Below, in pieces: positions 24,459 to 32,954 of a stretch of 64,000 bases of DNA. Location of the stretch: contig NZ_JACHLE010000001.1 in NCBI RefSeq assembly GCF_014204415.1, positions 1,550,001-1,614,000 of the forward strand, read 5' to 3'. Numbering within the stretch: the first letter of the stretch is position 1; each line of letters opens with the position of its first letter. Source of the DNA: Chryseobacterium defluvii. Lineage in GTDB: Bacteria > Bacteroidota > Bacteroidia > Flavobacteriales > Weeksellaceae. The notes below the pieces were generated by a model, which searched no databases, had not been told where the DNA came from, and saw only the letters and a program-made list of their open reading frames with translations. Both the position numbers and the translations under genes were made by a program.

Positions 24459-25659
24459 TATTATATTTTATATAACCTAAACCTATTAATGCTCCGCTAA
24501 AATACCAAAATTCAAAAGATAAATAAATATTTCCTGAAGTTTGCACCAAAACGAAGTACTGTAAAAAAAACAAAGTTAAAATACCTGCTTCTTTATATTT
24601 ATAAATATTCCTGGCAATTTTTACAAAACTTCTGATAACGAATTGGAAATAAGCGATAAAAAGAAGCATTCCCACTAATCCTGTTGCCATAAGGATATCA
24701 ATGAACATATTATGAGAATACATCCCGCTTTCGAATAAAATTCTTCCTCCCAACACCGGATTTGCAAAAAACTCATCCAGACCTTTATCAAAAAAATAAG
24801 ACCTTCCTGAGGCATTGCCTTCGAAAAGCGCAGCATTAATCCTTTTTAAAAATATCATATCCTGACCAATACCGTAGGTATAGGCGATGAACAACAGAAG
24901 AACAGTCATAATGACCAAAAGGCAGAAAGCGATCCAATATTTTCTATTATTTTTAAGAATAATCAGCAACAACGCTATGGCAAGAAATGCTAAAAGCGGG
25001 CTGCGGGCTGCTGAAATACAGATAGGAAATAAGCCTAGAAAGAGCGCAATCCCGTGTGAAATGTTCCATTTTTTAAGGATGAAAAAACTGTACACACACA
25101 TTACTACAAGGCTTAGCCCATAATGCCCTACCAATATATAGTAAGCCCGGAATGCGCCGCCGCCGCTTTTCAAAAATTCCATAAAGAACATGGAGTACAA
25201 AAAATTAAGCCCTAAAATAATGGTAAGAAACCAAAAGACATATTTGTAAAAAAGTTCGAAGTTTACTTTTCCATAATCCAGGCTTATCATGCTTATTACA
25301 GGAACCGGAATGATGACCAGACTGTAATAATAAAATGTCTTTTTCAGTTTTTCAAGGGTATCCGGAAGGAAAGTGTAATTCCTGAAGGTATATTCAGCTT
25401 TTAATAGATAAAGTCCATAAAATAAAAGGAAAGTGATGATCATCCATTTCCTTTTTTTCACCAAATCGATATTTTTTACCAGAAAATATAGGGCTGAAAA
25501 AAAAACAGTTCCTCTGATCAGGATATTCATCGTGTGGGACAACCGTTCTGAGGAAAAGGGATCAAAATAGGAAATAATATACCCGAATAACGCAAGAACC
25601 AAAAAAAAGGTTTCCGGACTGGCAGGAGCCAACGTTTTTATATGGGTAGTTTTTTCCAT
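24406..25659 (-). CDS. O-antigen polymerase/ligase family membrane protein (Wzy or WaaL), copy 2
   Basis: The 417-residue protein has about eleven hydrophobic segments and, near residues 280-330, the periplasmic Wzy_C-type loop: NASGRSYFFDKGLDEFFANP, then GMYSHNMFIDILMATG. Such proteins polymerise O-units or ligate them to a carrier. A second protein of the same kind is encoded at 34793, so the roles may be divided. It lies between fnlB and fnlC. Polymerase versus ligase cannot be told from sequence. Confidence 0.75.
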   Translation of the reverse strand: MEKTTHIKTLAPASPETFFLVLALFGYIISYFDPFSSERLSHTMNILIRGTVFFSALYFLVKNIDLVKKRKWMIITFLLFYGLYLLKAEYTFRNYTFLPDTLEKLKKTFYYYSLVIIPVPVISMISLDYGKVNFELFYKYVFWFLTIILGLNFLYSMFFMEFLKSGGGAFRAYYILVGHYGLSLVVMCVYSFFILKKWNISHGIALFLGLFPICISAARSPLLAFLAIALLLIILKNNRKYWIAFCLLVIMTVLLLFIAYTYGIGQDMIFLKRINAALFEGNASGRSYFFDKGLDEFFANPVLGGRILFESGMYSHNMFIDILMATGLVGMLLFIAYFQFVIRSFVKIARNIYKYKEAGILTLFFLQYFVLVQTSGNIYLSFEFWYFSGALIGLGYIKYNNEKIKSNDSRGNTAGDH

Positions 25660-25665
25660 ATTACA

Positions 25666-26784
25666 TCAGACTTTTACGAAGTAGGTGTCTGCATCATCCG
25701 GATTAAAGGGTTCATTAATCCAGAAAATGGTATATAAGTCTTCTTGTCCTATATTTTTGATATTATGGGTATACCAAATCGGCATATCTACATAGGCTGG
25801 CTCATTACCATCCAGATAAAAATCCAATACCTCGGCCGTATCTATTTTTCTCAGTTGTATCAATGCTTTTCCTTTGATCACCGTAAATCTTTCTATTTTT
25901 CTTGTATGAAAATGGTTTCCTCTCGTGATCCCGGAAACGGTGGTTGAAAATGAGCACTGTCCTCCAACTCCTAATCTTATGATCTCTACAAAGGCCCCTC
26001 TTTCATCTTTACATTCATTAAGCTTTACCGGATAATGAGTTTTAAGATCAAAGTAGCTTCTGAAAGTATTGAATAAATTAAGTTCAAAAGTATCTTTAAT
26101 TTCAGGAATCTCTCCTTTCTCAAAATAAGCGTCTTTGTAATTCTTAAGTTTTTCCAGGATCTCTGAAACCTTTTTTACGGATGTATAAGGTACATGATAG
26201 AGTTCTTTGGTTTCTTTTTCCTCAATCCGGGCAATAATTTCCCGGGCAAGCTCTGATACATAAATAAGTTTTATCTCTCCGTCATTGTCAATTACGGGAG
26301 TTTCTCCATGAGTAAGTTTGTGACAAAAAGTAGCAATAAAGGAATTATAATTGGGTTTCCCGAAAGGCCCGAAAACATTAGGAATAACAAGCCCTGTAAA
26401 TTTTCCGCCATTTTTAAGGGTACGGTCTGCTAAAATTTCGCGGCCCTGTTTTTTTGATTTTCCATATAAATTATCTCTTTCTTCCTGGGATGAGGATGAA
26501 AAGATAACATGTGCCTTTGAATTTGTTCTTTCCAAAGAGTCTGCAAGAATATTGACAAGTTCTATATTTTTGGTATAAATCACCTCCGGATCGTCATGTC
26601 TGTTTAAAGCAGCCAGATGAACAATAGCATCACACTGTCCTACAAAGTTGTCCAGCAATTCTTTGTCATCAAAAAAATGCTTTTCAAAGTTTATTATTGT
26701 ATAGCGTTCGGGCTGTAATCTTAAGGTATTGGTAAGGTGCGAACCTATGAAACCATTATTCCCTGTAATGCCAATTGCAATCAT
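25666..26784 (-). CDS. fnlB: UDP-2-acetamido-2,6-dideoxy-hexulose reductase/epimerase, FnlB/WbjC (Cap5F) type
   Basis: The 372-residue two-domain protein has an N-terminal SDR (GITGNNGFIGSHL, with YGKSKKQGREI) and a C-terminal cupin from about residue 255 (GGQCSFSTTVSGITRGNHFHTRKIERFTVIKG, with metal-ligand histidines). This SDR-cupin fusion is diagnostic of WbjC/CapF. In S. aureus the cupin domain epimerises at C3 and the SDR domain reduces C4, giving UDP-N-acetyl-L-talosamine. It lies two bases downstream of the small cupin gene. Confidence 0.9.
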   Translation of the reverse strand: MIAIGITGNNGFIGSHLTNTLRLQPERYTIINFEKHFFDDKELLDNFVGQCDAIVHLAALNRHDDPEVIYTKNIELVNILADSLERTNSKAHVIFSSSSQEERDNLYGKSKKQGREILADRTLKNGGKFTGLVIPNVFGPFGKPNYNSFIATFCHKLTHGETPVIDNDGEIKLIYVSELAREIIARIEEKETKELYHVPYTSVKKVSEILEKLKNYKDAYFEKGEIPEIKDTFELNLFNTFRSYFDLKTHYPVKLNECKDERGAFVEIIRLGVGGQCSFSTTVSGITRGNHFHTRKIERFTVIKGKALIQLRKIDTAEVLDFYLDGNEPAYVDMPIWYTHNIKNIGQEDLYTIFWINEPFNPDDADTYFVKV

Positions 26785-26786
26785 AA

Positions 26787-27206
26787 TTAAATTACAAAAT
26801 AATCTATTGGAAATTTATATTCATCATCTATTTCATGAAGCCGGTAATCTGACATGACCATGAGTTTAGAATTATCTTCAATAGCCTGGATGGAACTTAT
26901 ATATCCCGGAGGAATGTGCAGTACATCAAAGTTTTGAGCATTAATCTCAAAATTCAACCTTTTACAGTCCTGCCCCGGCTTTTCCCAATTATCGATTTCA
27001 ATTAAATTAATATTAAATGCTCCTTCGGTAGCCATATACCATCTCTGCTCAATCTTATGCCCCTGCCAGCCCCGTATAAAATCTGTATCGATATTCTCGA
27101 TAAAGTATATCCTTTTGGCCTCAGAAGCATCGAAATCGTTATTGAAAATAACTTTTCCTCTGCTATCTGAAAATAATTTTCCGGGGATAAGCTTAGGCTC
27201 TTTCAT
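26787..27206 (-). CDS. WxcM-like/FdtA-type cupin domain protein
   Basis: The 139-residue single-domain cupin has the pattern of sugar 3,4-ketoisomerases and WxcM C-terminal domains: FSDSRGKVIFNNDF, KRIYFIENI, IRGWQGHKIEQRWYMATEG, and VLHIPPGYISSIQAIED. Its ATG overlaps the fnlA stop (TAATG), so it is coupled to the FucNAc pathway. FnlB already carries its own cupin domain. The protein might isomerise or epimerise a keto-sugar intermediate or be an accessory subunit; the function is an inference. Confidence 0.7.
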   Translation of the reverse strand: MKEPKLIPGKLFSDSRGKVIFNNDFDASEAKRIYFIENIDTDFIRGWQGHKIEQRWYMATEGAFNINLIEIDNWEKPGQDCKRLNFEINAQNFDVLHIPPGYISSIQAIEDNSKLMVMSDYRLHEIDDEYKFPIDYFVI

Positions 27207-28240
27207 TAATCCGGGTATTGCATTACATCTTCTCCTAAAACTTCTTTTCTTATCAGAGGAAGCTTTAATAAAAGTTTTTTCATGCCTTCTACATCCTGCT
27301 GCTGAGTGTTATGGGAATGGTAGTCTTCTATTTTGGATATATCTTCCACTCCTTCGGAAAAATATTGTGCATAATTCAGATCTCTGTTGTCTGCAGGTAT
27401 CCTGTAGAAGTCACCCATATCTTCCGCTTTCAGCATTTCTTCACGGGTACACAGGGTTTCATATAGTTTTTCTCCGTGGCGTGTTCCTATCACTTTCACA
27501 GGATTATCAGCCTTAAGCATCTCTTTTAAAGCCTGTGCCAGATCGCCTATAGTACCTGCCGGCGCCTTATTTACAAACAAATCTCCCGGATTTCCATGTT
27601 CAAATGCAAACAATACCAGATCTACAGCTTCCTCCAATGACATTAAAAAACGGGTCATATTCGGATCTGTGATGGTAATGGGATCTCCATTTTTGATCTG
27701 CTTAACAAATAAAGGAATCACGGATCCTCTGGAAGCCATTACATTCCCGTATCTTGTAAGGCAAACCACTGTATTTTCCACATTTCTGGACGCGGCTACG
27801 GCTACTTTTTCCATCATAGCCTTGGAAATTCCCATAGCATTGATGGGATATGCCGCTTTATCGGTACTTAAGCAGATCACTTTTTTCACATGGTTTCTGG
27901 CCGCAGCATCAATAACATTCTGCGTACCCTCCACGTTTGTTTTCACAGCCTGCATCGGAAAAAATTCACAGGAAGGAACTTGTTTCAGTGCCGCAGCATG
28001 AAAAACAAAATCCACTCCTCTCATGGCAGGTTCGATGCTGTTGTAATCTCTTACGTCTCCGATATAAAATTTCAGTTTATCATTTTTAAACTGGTTTCTC
28101 ATATCGTCCTGCTTTTTTTCGTCACGGGAAAAAATACGGATCTCCTTAAAATGGTCTGTATTGATAAACTTTCTTAATACTGCCGTCCCAAAGGACCCTG
28201 TACCTCCTGTAATTAAGAGTGTTTTATTTTTTATCTGCAT
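27206..28240 (-). CDS. fnlA: UDP-N-acetylglucosamine 4,6-dehydratase/5-epimerase, FnlA/WbjB (CapE) type
   Basis: The 344-residue extended SDR has the motif ITGGTGSFGTAVLRKF, then SRDEKKQDDMRNQF, and the catalytic region LSTDKAAYPINAMGISKAMMEK, where Met replaces the usual Tyr of YxxxK as in CapD/CapE/FlaA1 dehydratases. The tail (TRHGEKLYETL, FYRIPADNRDLNY, YHSHNTQQQD) is typical of WbjB/CapE rather than the short FlaA1/PseB. It performs the first step from UDP-GlcNAc to UDP-L-FucNAc. Confidence 0.92.
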   Translation of the reverse strand: MQIKNKTLLITGGTGSFGTAVLRKFINTDHFKEIRIFSRDEKKQDDMRNQFKNDKLKFYIGDVRDYNSIEPAMRGVDFVFHAAALKQVPSCEFFPMQAVKTNVEGTQNVIDAAARNHVKKVICLSTDKAAYPINAMGISKAMMEKVAVAASRNVENTVVCLTRYGNVMASRGSVIPLFVKQIKNGDPITITDPNMTRFLMSLEEAVDLVLFAFEHGNPGDLFVNKAPAGTIGDLAQALKEMLKADNPVKVIGTRHGEKLYETLCTREEMLKAEDMGDFYRIPADNRDLNYAQYFSEGVEDISKIEDYHSHNTQQQDVEGMKKLLLKLPLIRKEVLGEDVMQYPD

Positions 28241-28243
28241 AGT

Positions 28244-29002
28244 TTAAAATAATTCTTTTTTCTCATCCTTGTTAGGATAATTGATTAATACGGCTTTATA
28301 TACGCCTTTAAAAACAAACAGGCTTCCTGCGGCCACTCCTATTATTCCATGTTTATCGATCACCTGTTTAATATCATTTAAAGAACCGGCTCCGCCTAAA
28401 ACGGTAAGCGGAAGGGATATTCTTTCTCTTATTTTATCGATCAGCCCCATATCAAATCCTTTCATCACCCCGTCCTGGTCTATGGAATTGATGATAATCT
28501 CACCGGCTCCCAGCTTTTGGGCTTCTTCTACAAATTTGAATGGATTGATCCCGGTAGATTTTTTTCCGTTATGGGTATATACGTCATATCCGCCAAACAT
28601 TTTCTTTTTTATATCTAAAACCACAATCACACTTTGAGAGCCTACTCTTTCCGCAATCTGGGTAATAAGACCCGGATTTTGAAGCACCGCGGAAGAAAGG
28701 GCTATTTTTTCGATACCCAAGCCAAAGATCCTTTGGGCCTGTTCTACGGTTTTAACACCTCCTCCATAACAAAGGGGCATTCTGGATTGGTTGGCAATTC
28801 TTTCTATCAGGCTGTAATTCGGTTCCAGACCTTTTGCAGTAGCATCAATATCGAAAATGGCAAGCTCGTCCACTTCTTTTTCATTAAAGATCTTTACAGC
28901 ATTGATGGGGTCTCCCACATATTTGGGATTTTTGAAGTTGACTGTTTTTACAAGTCCGTTATCCTGGATCAAAAGACTGGGTATAATTCTTGGCCTTAAC
29001 AT
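28244..29002 (-). CDS. hisF: HisF-like cyclase paralogue of an acetamidino-sugar amidotransferase system
   Basis: The 252-residue (beta-alpha)8 protein aligns with HisF from RIIPSLLIQDNG onward, with LCYGGGVKT and TVLGGAGSL phosphate loops. The HisF catalytic aspartate at position 11 is Leu here (Leu11), whereas Asp130 is kept (VVLDIKKK). A HisF without Asp11 should not perform the histidine-pathway cyclase step. Together with the HisH-like and WbpG-like genes next to it, this supports a role in delivering ammonia to a sugar amidotransferase, as proposed for WbuY and P. aeruginosa HisF2. Gene order is amidotransferase-hisH-hisF. Confidence 0.85.
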   Translation of the reverse strand: MLRPRIIPSLLIQDNGLVKTVNFKNPKYVGDPINAVKIFNEKEVDELAIFDIDATAKGLEPNYSLIERIANQSRMPLCYGGGVKTVEQAQRIFGLGIEKIALSSAVLQNPGLITQIAERVGSQSVIVVLDIKKKMFGGYDVYTHNGKKSTGINPFKFVEEAQKLGAGEIIINSIDQDGVMKGFDMGLIDKIRERISLPLTVLGGAGSLNDIKQVIDKHGIIGVAAGSLFVFKGVYKAVLINYPNKDEKKELF

Positions 29003-29008
29003 TGACTC

Positions 29009-29623
29009 TTAAAGTTTTGCAAAATTGTGTAATAAGATCTCACCATAATGGTGACTTTTTTCCGGGTGGAACTGTATTCCATACTTATTTTCATGATGGG
29101 CAGCAGAAGCAAACTCCCCGCCATATTCCGTTACAGCCATTATATCTTCAGCATTATTGCAATGGAAGTAATAGGTATGAAGGAAATAGAAAATGGAATC
29201 ATTTTCCAGCCCTTTGAACAGTTCAATGTCTTTCACCGGCTTCACATCATTCCATCCCATATGGGGAAGTCTTGTTACCTGATTGATTTTTGCTTCATCA
29301 AATTTCTTCACGGTGGCATCTATCCACTTCAACCCGTGAAGCTTTCCTTCATCGCTATTATTAGCCATCATCTGCATTCCCACACAAATACCGATAACGG
29401 GTATTTTTTTATCCAATACCAGATCGTCCAGTTTATCTCTCATTCCTGAGTTATTCAGCTGGGTCATTGCGTGATCAAAATGCCCGACACCGGGAAGGAT
29501 CAGCTTTTGTGCATCTTCCAGGTCTTCTTTTGCTCTGGCTATTTTTACGGGAACATCTACTCTTTTGTAAACATTCACAAAGGCATTGATATTCCCTACC
29601 CCGTAATCTATAATTGTTATCAT
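29009..29623 (-). CDS. hisH: HisH-like glutaminase paralogue of an acetamidino-sugar amidotransferase system
   Basis: The 204-residue class I glutamine amidotransferase has the nucleophile Cys80 in IGICVGMQMM and the His186-Glu188 pair in IQFHPEKSHH. It opens with IIDYGVGNI as in HisH. It releases ammonia from glutamine for a synthase partner. It overlaps the WbpG-like gene by four bases and is followed by the HisF-like gene, and there are no other histidine genes here. It is therefore most likely a glycan-specific paralogue (WbuZ-like). Confidence 0.87.
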   Translation of the reverse strand: MITIIDYGVGNINAFVNVYKRVDVPVKIARAKEDLEDAQKLILPGVGHFDHAMTQLNNSGMRDKLDDLVLDKKIPVIGICVGMQMMANNSDEGKLHGLKWIDATVKKFDEAKINQVTRLPHMGWNDVKPVKDIELFKGLENDSIFYFLHTYYFHCNNAEDIMAVTEYGGEFASAAHHENKYGIQFHPEKSHHYGEILLHNFAKL

Positions 29624-30768
29624 CTGAATAATCTCTTTTCCAATCCTAACTTCTGCATCGCCTGGGCTCCAAGCTTAATGATACCCATTTTATTTTTATA
29701 GTCTTTGTAGGTTTTGTTTTCCCCTTCAAAGATCTGCTGTAATTCTTCTGTTGTAAGATCCAGTTTATTGGCCACATACTCAAACTCTTTCTGAAGGAAT
29801 TCTTCGGACAGCTCCGGTCTTGAAACCCTGTCCAATGCTTCTTCGCGGGTCATCTGTCCTGTTAAGACCAATGATGAGAAGTGTGCTTTTCTTTTCTGAT
29901 AACCAAATTTCCTTGGCAACCAGTAATCTTCATAGAATCTGGTAAACCTGGATTCGTGATGCTTATGCTGGAAGGGTTCCCATCCAAATTTCTCCATCAA
30001 AAGGTTTTCTGCATCTTTTTTTACATAAGGTACAAGGTTCAATGGTTTAAAAACCTCCATCCCGTAAATATATTTGTAATAGATTTTATAGGATAATATG
30101 TCTACCAACGGGAAGGTTTTCAGCTCTTTCTTCCCAAATTTTTTATGGATATCTTTAACCAATGTAACGTCGATACCCGGGAAACCACCCCATTCTTCCG
30201 GTTCTCTACAGCATTCTGTGGAAAAATTTCCGCCTGTAAGTACATAGTTGATCTTGTGCTTTCTGGCAAATTTGTACAGGGCGGAGAAGAAGGCATAATC
30301 CTGTGGCAAATCCTGATCCGAGATCTGAGATTTCAAAAATGCAACCTGAAGGTCTTTCATTTCTTCCCAGTTGATCACTTCTGTATACAGATCCAAATCT
30401 AAACCATTGATAAGCTTTTCGATGTTTCCTACTGCTTTATCCGTATTCCATCCTGCATCTACATGAAAGATCAAAGGTCTGATCCCCATGATCTCCTTAG
30501 CTACATAGGCTGCATAGGAACTGTCAAGTCCACCGCTTAACCCAATGATGCAGTCAAAATCTTTATTTTTTGATGTTTTTTTGATCCTGTCGGCAATTTT
30601 CATCAGCTCGTCGTAGCCTCTTTCATCTGTATGCCAGTTAGGTTCTATATTTTCTTTAAAATTGGTATAGTAATCACTTTCACCTTTTTCATTAAAAACA
30701 ATATTAGGATCCGTAGTATCCATAATTGTTTTAGTACAAATCTGGTATGGTCTTTCTGTTGTGTTCAT
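29620..30768 (-). CDS. N-acetyl sugar amidotransferase (WbpG/LfnA/PseA family)
   Basis: The 382-residue protein has the ATP-pyrophosphatase P-loop motif CIIGLSGGLDSSYAAYVA (about residues 75-92) and the family signature regions YQICTKTIMDTTDP, LTGGNFSTECCREPEEWGG and MEKFGWEPFQHKHHESRFTR. These enzymes convert an acetamido group of a sugar into an acetamidino group using ammonia supplied by HisH/HisF-type partners. LfnA of P. aeruginosa O12 does this for L-FucNAc. The adjacent fnlABC genes make L-FucNAc the likely substrate. The ATG at 30768 is used rather than an upstream TTG. Confidence 0.85.
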   Translation of the reverse strand: MNTTERPYQICTKTIMDTTDPNIVFNEKGESDYYTNFKENIEPNWHTDERGYDELMKIADRIKKTSKNKDFDCIIGLSGGLDSSYAAYVAKEIMGIRPLIFHVDAGWNTDKAVGNIEKLINGLDLDLYTEVINWEEMKDLQVAFLKSQISDQDLPQDYAFFSALYKFARKHKINYVLTGGNFSTECCREPEEWGGFPGIDVTLVKDIHKKFGKKELKTFPLVDILSYKIYYKYIYGMEVFKPLNLVPYVKKDAENLLMEKFGWEPFQHKHHESRFTRFYEDYWLPRKFGYQKRKAHFSSLVLTGQMTREEALDRVSRPELSEEFLQKEFEYVANKLDLTTEELQQIFEGENKTYKDYKNKMGIIKLGAQAMQKLGLEKRLFR

Positions 30769-30777
30769 ATAATTTTG

Positions 30778-30785
30778 CAAATATA
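30778..30785 (-). promoter_or_regulatory. Internal promoter -7 element before the amidotransferase gene
   Basis: The minus strand reads TATATTTG, an exact TAnnTTTG match, 10 bases before the ATG at 30768 and in the largest gap of this part of the operon. It may drive the 3' half of the locus. Confidence 0.4.
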
Positions 30786-30813
30786 CAAATGCTATTTTTA
30801 ATATGTTCTTTAA

Positions 30814-31770
30814 TTATTTCTTATTCCAGTTCTGAATGATCTGGGTAGCTTTTTTTGACAGCTTTCTGCTGTTAAATTCTATATATTCTTTTTTACCTCC
30901 TTTATATTCATTGGTTATATTAGGGGCATCTGTTCTTCCGTAAAAAAAATCATCGGCACCCCACCAAACTATCCCATCCACATGCTTTTTATTGACTTCT
31001 GCTGAGCTGATCCCCGAAATATAATTCTTCCATTTAAGGTCATCCATCTGCTTCCATCCCACTTTGGCATTACTGGGATGGTACCTGTGCAAAATAAAAG
31101 GGAAAACAGGCTTCTTATATTTTATTGAAAGAGAGATCGCATTTTCTGTATTCTTTTCAAGATAATTATCATTACCTATGCTTTTGATCATATCTACATC
31201 CTCGTCATAAAACATATACATGGAAGGATAAAAAACATCCACTTCTTTTAACAAAGCTGATATTTTGTCATTTTTCCTAAAATATCCTGTATATATTTCC
31301 CAAAAAGTAGTGAACGGAACGGCATAAAACCCCCACTTTATCATAGGCCTTTCTTCTTTGCAGATCCTGACGATCTGTATGAAGTAGGCTAAAGCTTTTT
31401 TAAACTCCGGGTCTCCCGCTTCTTTGTCCCTTATCATCTCTATATAAGGTGACTCCAGATTGATATAGGCATATCCAGCCTTACCTGCATCCGGAAAAAT
31501 CTCTTTTATCTTTTGTCTCAGCTTCACTGCATCTACGACAAATTTTTCTTTTGAAAAAAAGCAGCTTTCATCAACGAAATTAATTTCTTCAAATCCATAG
31601 GTATTGAACTGCTTTTTGGTATCATTGCTCAGAACTCCCAACTGATAAAGGACTTTGACGTTTTCTTTCGGGATTGCCGCCAATTCGTTCTTTTCATTTT
31701 TATTTTTCTGAGAATTGCAGGAAGTACTTATGAGTAAACAAAAAAGCAGGTTGACAAAAACGGTTTTCAT
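30814..31770 (-). CDS. Lipoprotein with hyaluronidase-like (GH56-like) motifs, function unknown
   Basis: The 318-residue protein starts at the ATG at 31770, which gives a lipoprotein signal peptide ending in Cys18 (LISTSC). The mature part suggests a TIM barrel: AGYAYINLESPYIEM near residue 95, GFYAVPFTTFWEIY, VDVFYPSMYMFYDEDV, KKPVFPFILHRYHP and VDGIVWWGADDFF. GH56 hyaluronidases have a catalytic D-x-E pair, a YPS-Y-L/M segment and a following P-x-x-x-P stretch in the same order; here the first residue of the pair is Asn (NLE). A glycoside hydrolase acting on the surface glycan is plausible but not established. Confidence 0.55.
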   Translation of the reverse strand: MKTVFVNLLFCLLISTSCNSQKNKNEKNELAAIPKENVKVLYQLGVLSNDTKKQFNTYGFEEINFVDESCFFSKEKFVVDAVKLRQKIKEIFPDAGKAGYAYINLESPYIEMIRDKEAGDPEFKKALAYFIQIVRICKEERPMIKWGFYAVPFTTFWEIYTGYFRKNDKISALLKEVDVFYPSMYMFYDEDVDMIKSIGNDNYLEKNTENAISLSIKYKKPVFPFILHRYHPSNAKVGWKQMDDLKWKNYISGISSAEVNKKHVDGIVWWGADDFFYGRTDAPNITNEYKGGKKEYIEFNSRKLSKKATQIIQNWNKK

Positions 31771-31793
31771 TTCTATTTCTCTTTTATAAATTA

Positions 31794-32909
31794 TCAAGAA
31801 GTTGAACGGTCTTTCTCATACTGATCTGAAAACAGCTTCAAGATCTTGTCCTGATAAATACCGGTCCTATATTTTTCTAAAGCTTCATTTCTGTTATGAA
31901 TAGCAATTTTCATAAGGTTTTCTTTCTCAGAAATAAGCCCTTTCAAAGCGTTGTTTAAAGAGGTTACAGATTTTTTCTCAACCATTAATCCGTTTACCTT
32001 ATCCTTAAAGATATAGGGTATCCCACTATGATTGCTTGTAATAACCACACACCCAGTGGCATAACCTTCCAAAATGCTTATAGGCTGACCTTCGAACGGA
32101 TAATAGGTAGGCAGGCAAAAAACATGGCTTTGGCAATATAGTTTTCGTTTTTCCTCACCATCGATAAATTTCCCCAGATATTTAAATCCTGTGTTACCAT
32201 CTATTTTCTTCAGGAATTTCTTTTCACTTTCCTCACTTTCAAACCCTCCGACAAAGCTTATCTTTATCTGGGCCTGTTCTTCCGGTGAAAGCGACAAATA
32301 AGCATCCGCAAGTTCATCATATCCCTTCCCGGGTATTAAGTTACTCAGATAAAGCAATTGAATCGGTTCTAAATTTTCAAATTTCCCTTTTATCTCTTCG
32401 TCTGTGACAAATAGGAAATCCTCGGCAAAATTGGGAACTATGTGTATTTTTTCTTCCGGAACGGCTTTTTTGAATGTTTCATAATTCACAGGTCCTTCTA
32501 CTATTACTCCGGCAAGCTTTTTCATGAATCCTGAATTGATGTTCTTTTGCCAGCCTTCATTGGAAAGTATTTCTTTCATTCCTGCTCCTCCAAGCATGTG
32601 TATGAATGTTTTATGAAGATCTTTTTTGCAAAGGTTGTATATGGCCAGATCTCTCATATTTCCGGCAAAAGACTCTGCTAAAGAGATATAAATGATATCG
32701 TTGTTACTTTTTTTCCTGTTCACCTCTTTTAAAATCCCAATGATCTCAAAAAGCCTTCCGAAGGAGTTAGCACCGTTTTTAAGACTGGATTTACTCAGGT
32801 TCACAATCTCTACCTCATGCTTGTCTATGAGAGCATCCAGCAAAACTTTTGAAGCTTTGCTTTGCCCGTTAACAGGAGGCGGAACAGGTGCTATAAATAG
32901 GATTTTCAT
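31794..32909 (-). CDS. Glycosyltransferase family 4
   Basis: The 371-residue GT-B protein has an N-terminal FIAPVPPPVNGQSKASKVLLDAL with the glycine-containing acceptor loop, and a C-terminal donor domain with PIQLLYLSNLIPGKGYDELADAY, FLPTYYPFEGQPISILEGYATG (the E-x7-E region) and SNHSGIPYIF. It should add one sugar to the lipid-linked unit on the cytoplasmic side. Donor and acceptor are unknown. Confidence 0.83.
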   Translation of the reverse strand: MKILFIAPVPPPVNGQSKASKVLLDALIDKHEVEIVNLSKSSLKNGANSFGRLFEIIGILKEVNRKKSNNDIIYISLAESFAGNMRDLAIYNLCKKDLHKTFIHMLGGAGMKEILSNEGWQKNINSGFMKKLAGVIVEGPVNYETFKKAVPEEKIHIVPNFAEDFLFVTDEEIKGKFENLEPIQLLYLSNLIPGKGYDELADAYLSLSPEEQAQIKISFVGGFESEESEKKFLKKIDGNTGFKYLGKFIDGEEKRKLYCQSHVFCLPTYYPFEGQPISILEGYATGCVVITSNHSGIPYIFKDKVNGLMVEKKSVTSLNNALKGLISEKENLMKIAIHNRNEALEKYRTGIYQDKILKLFSDQYEKDRSTS

Positions 32910-32954
32910 TTTTTATTTCAGATTTTACCTGTAAATGTTCTCTTGGTATTTTAA

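Noticed and set aside
28244..29623. Histidine biosynthesis genes (hisH, hisF)
   Set aside because: They sit inside a glycan operon with a sugar amidotransferase, no other his gene is nearby, and the HisF copy lacks Asp11. They are treated as paralogues of the amidotransferase system.
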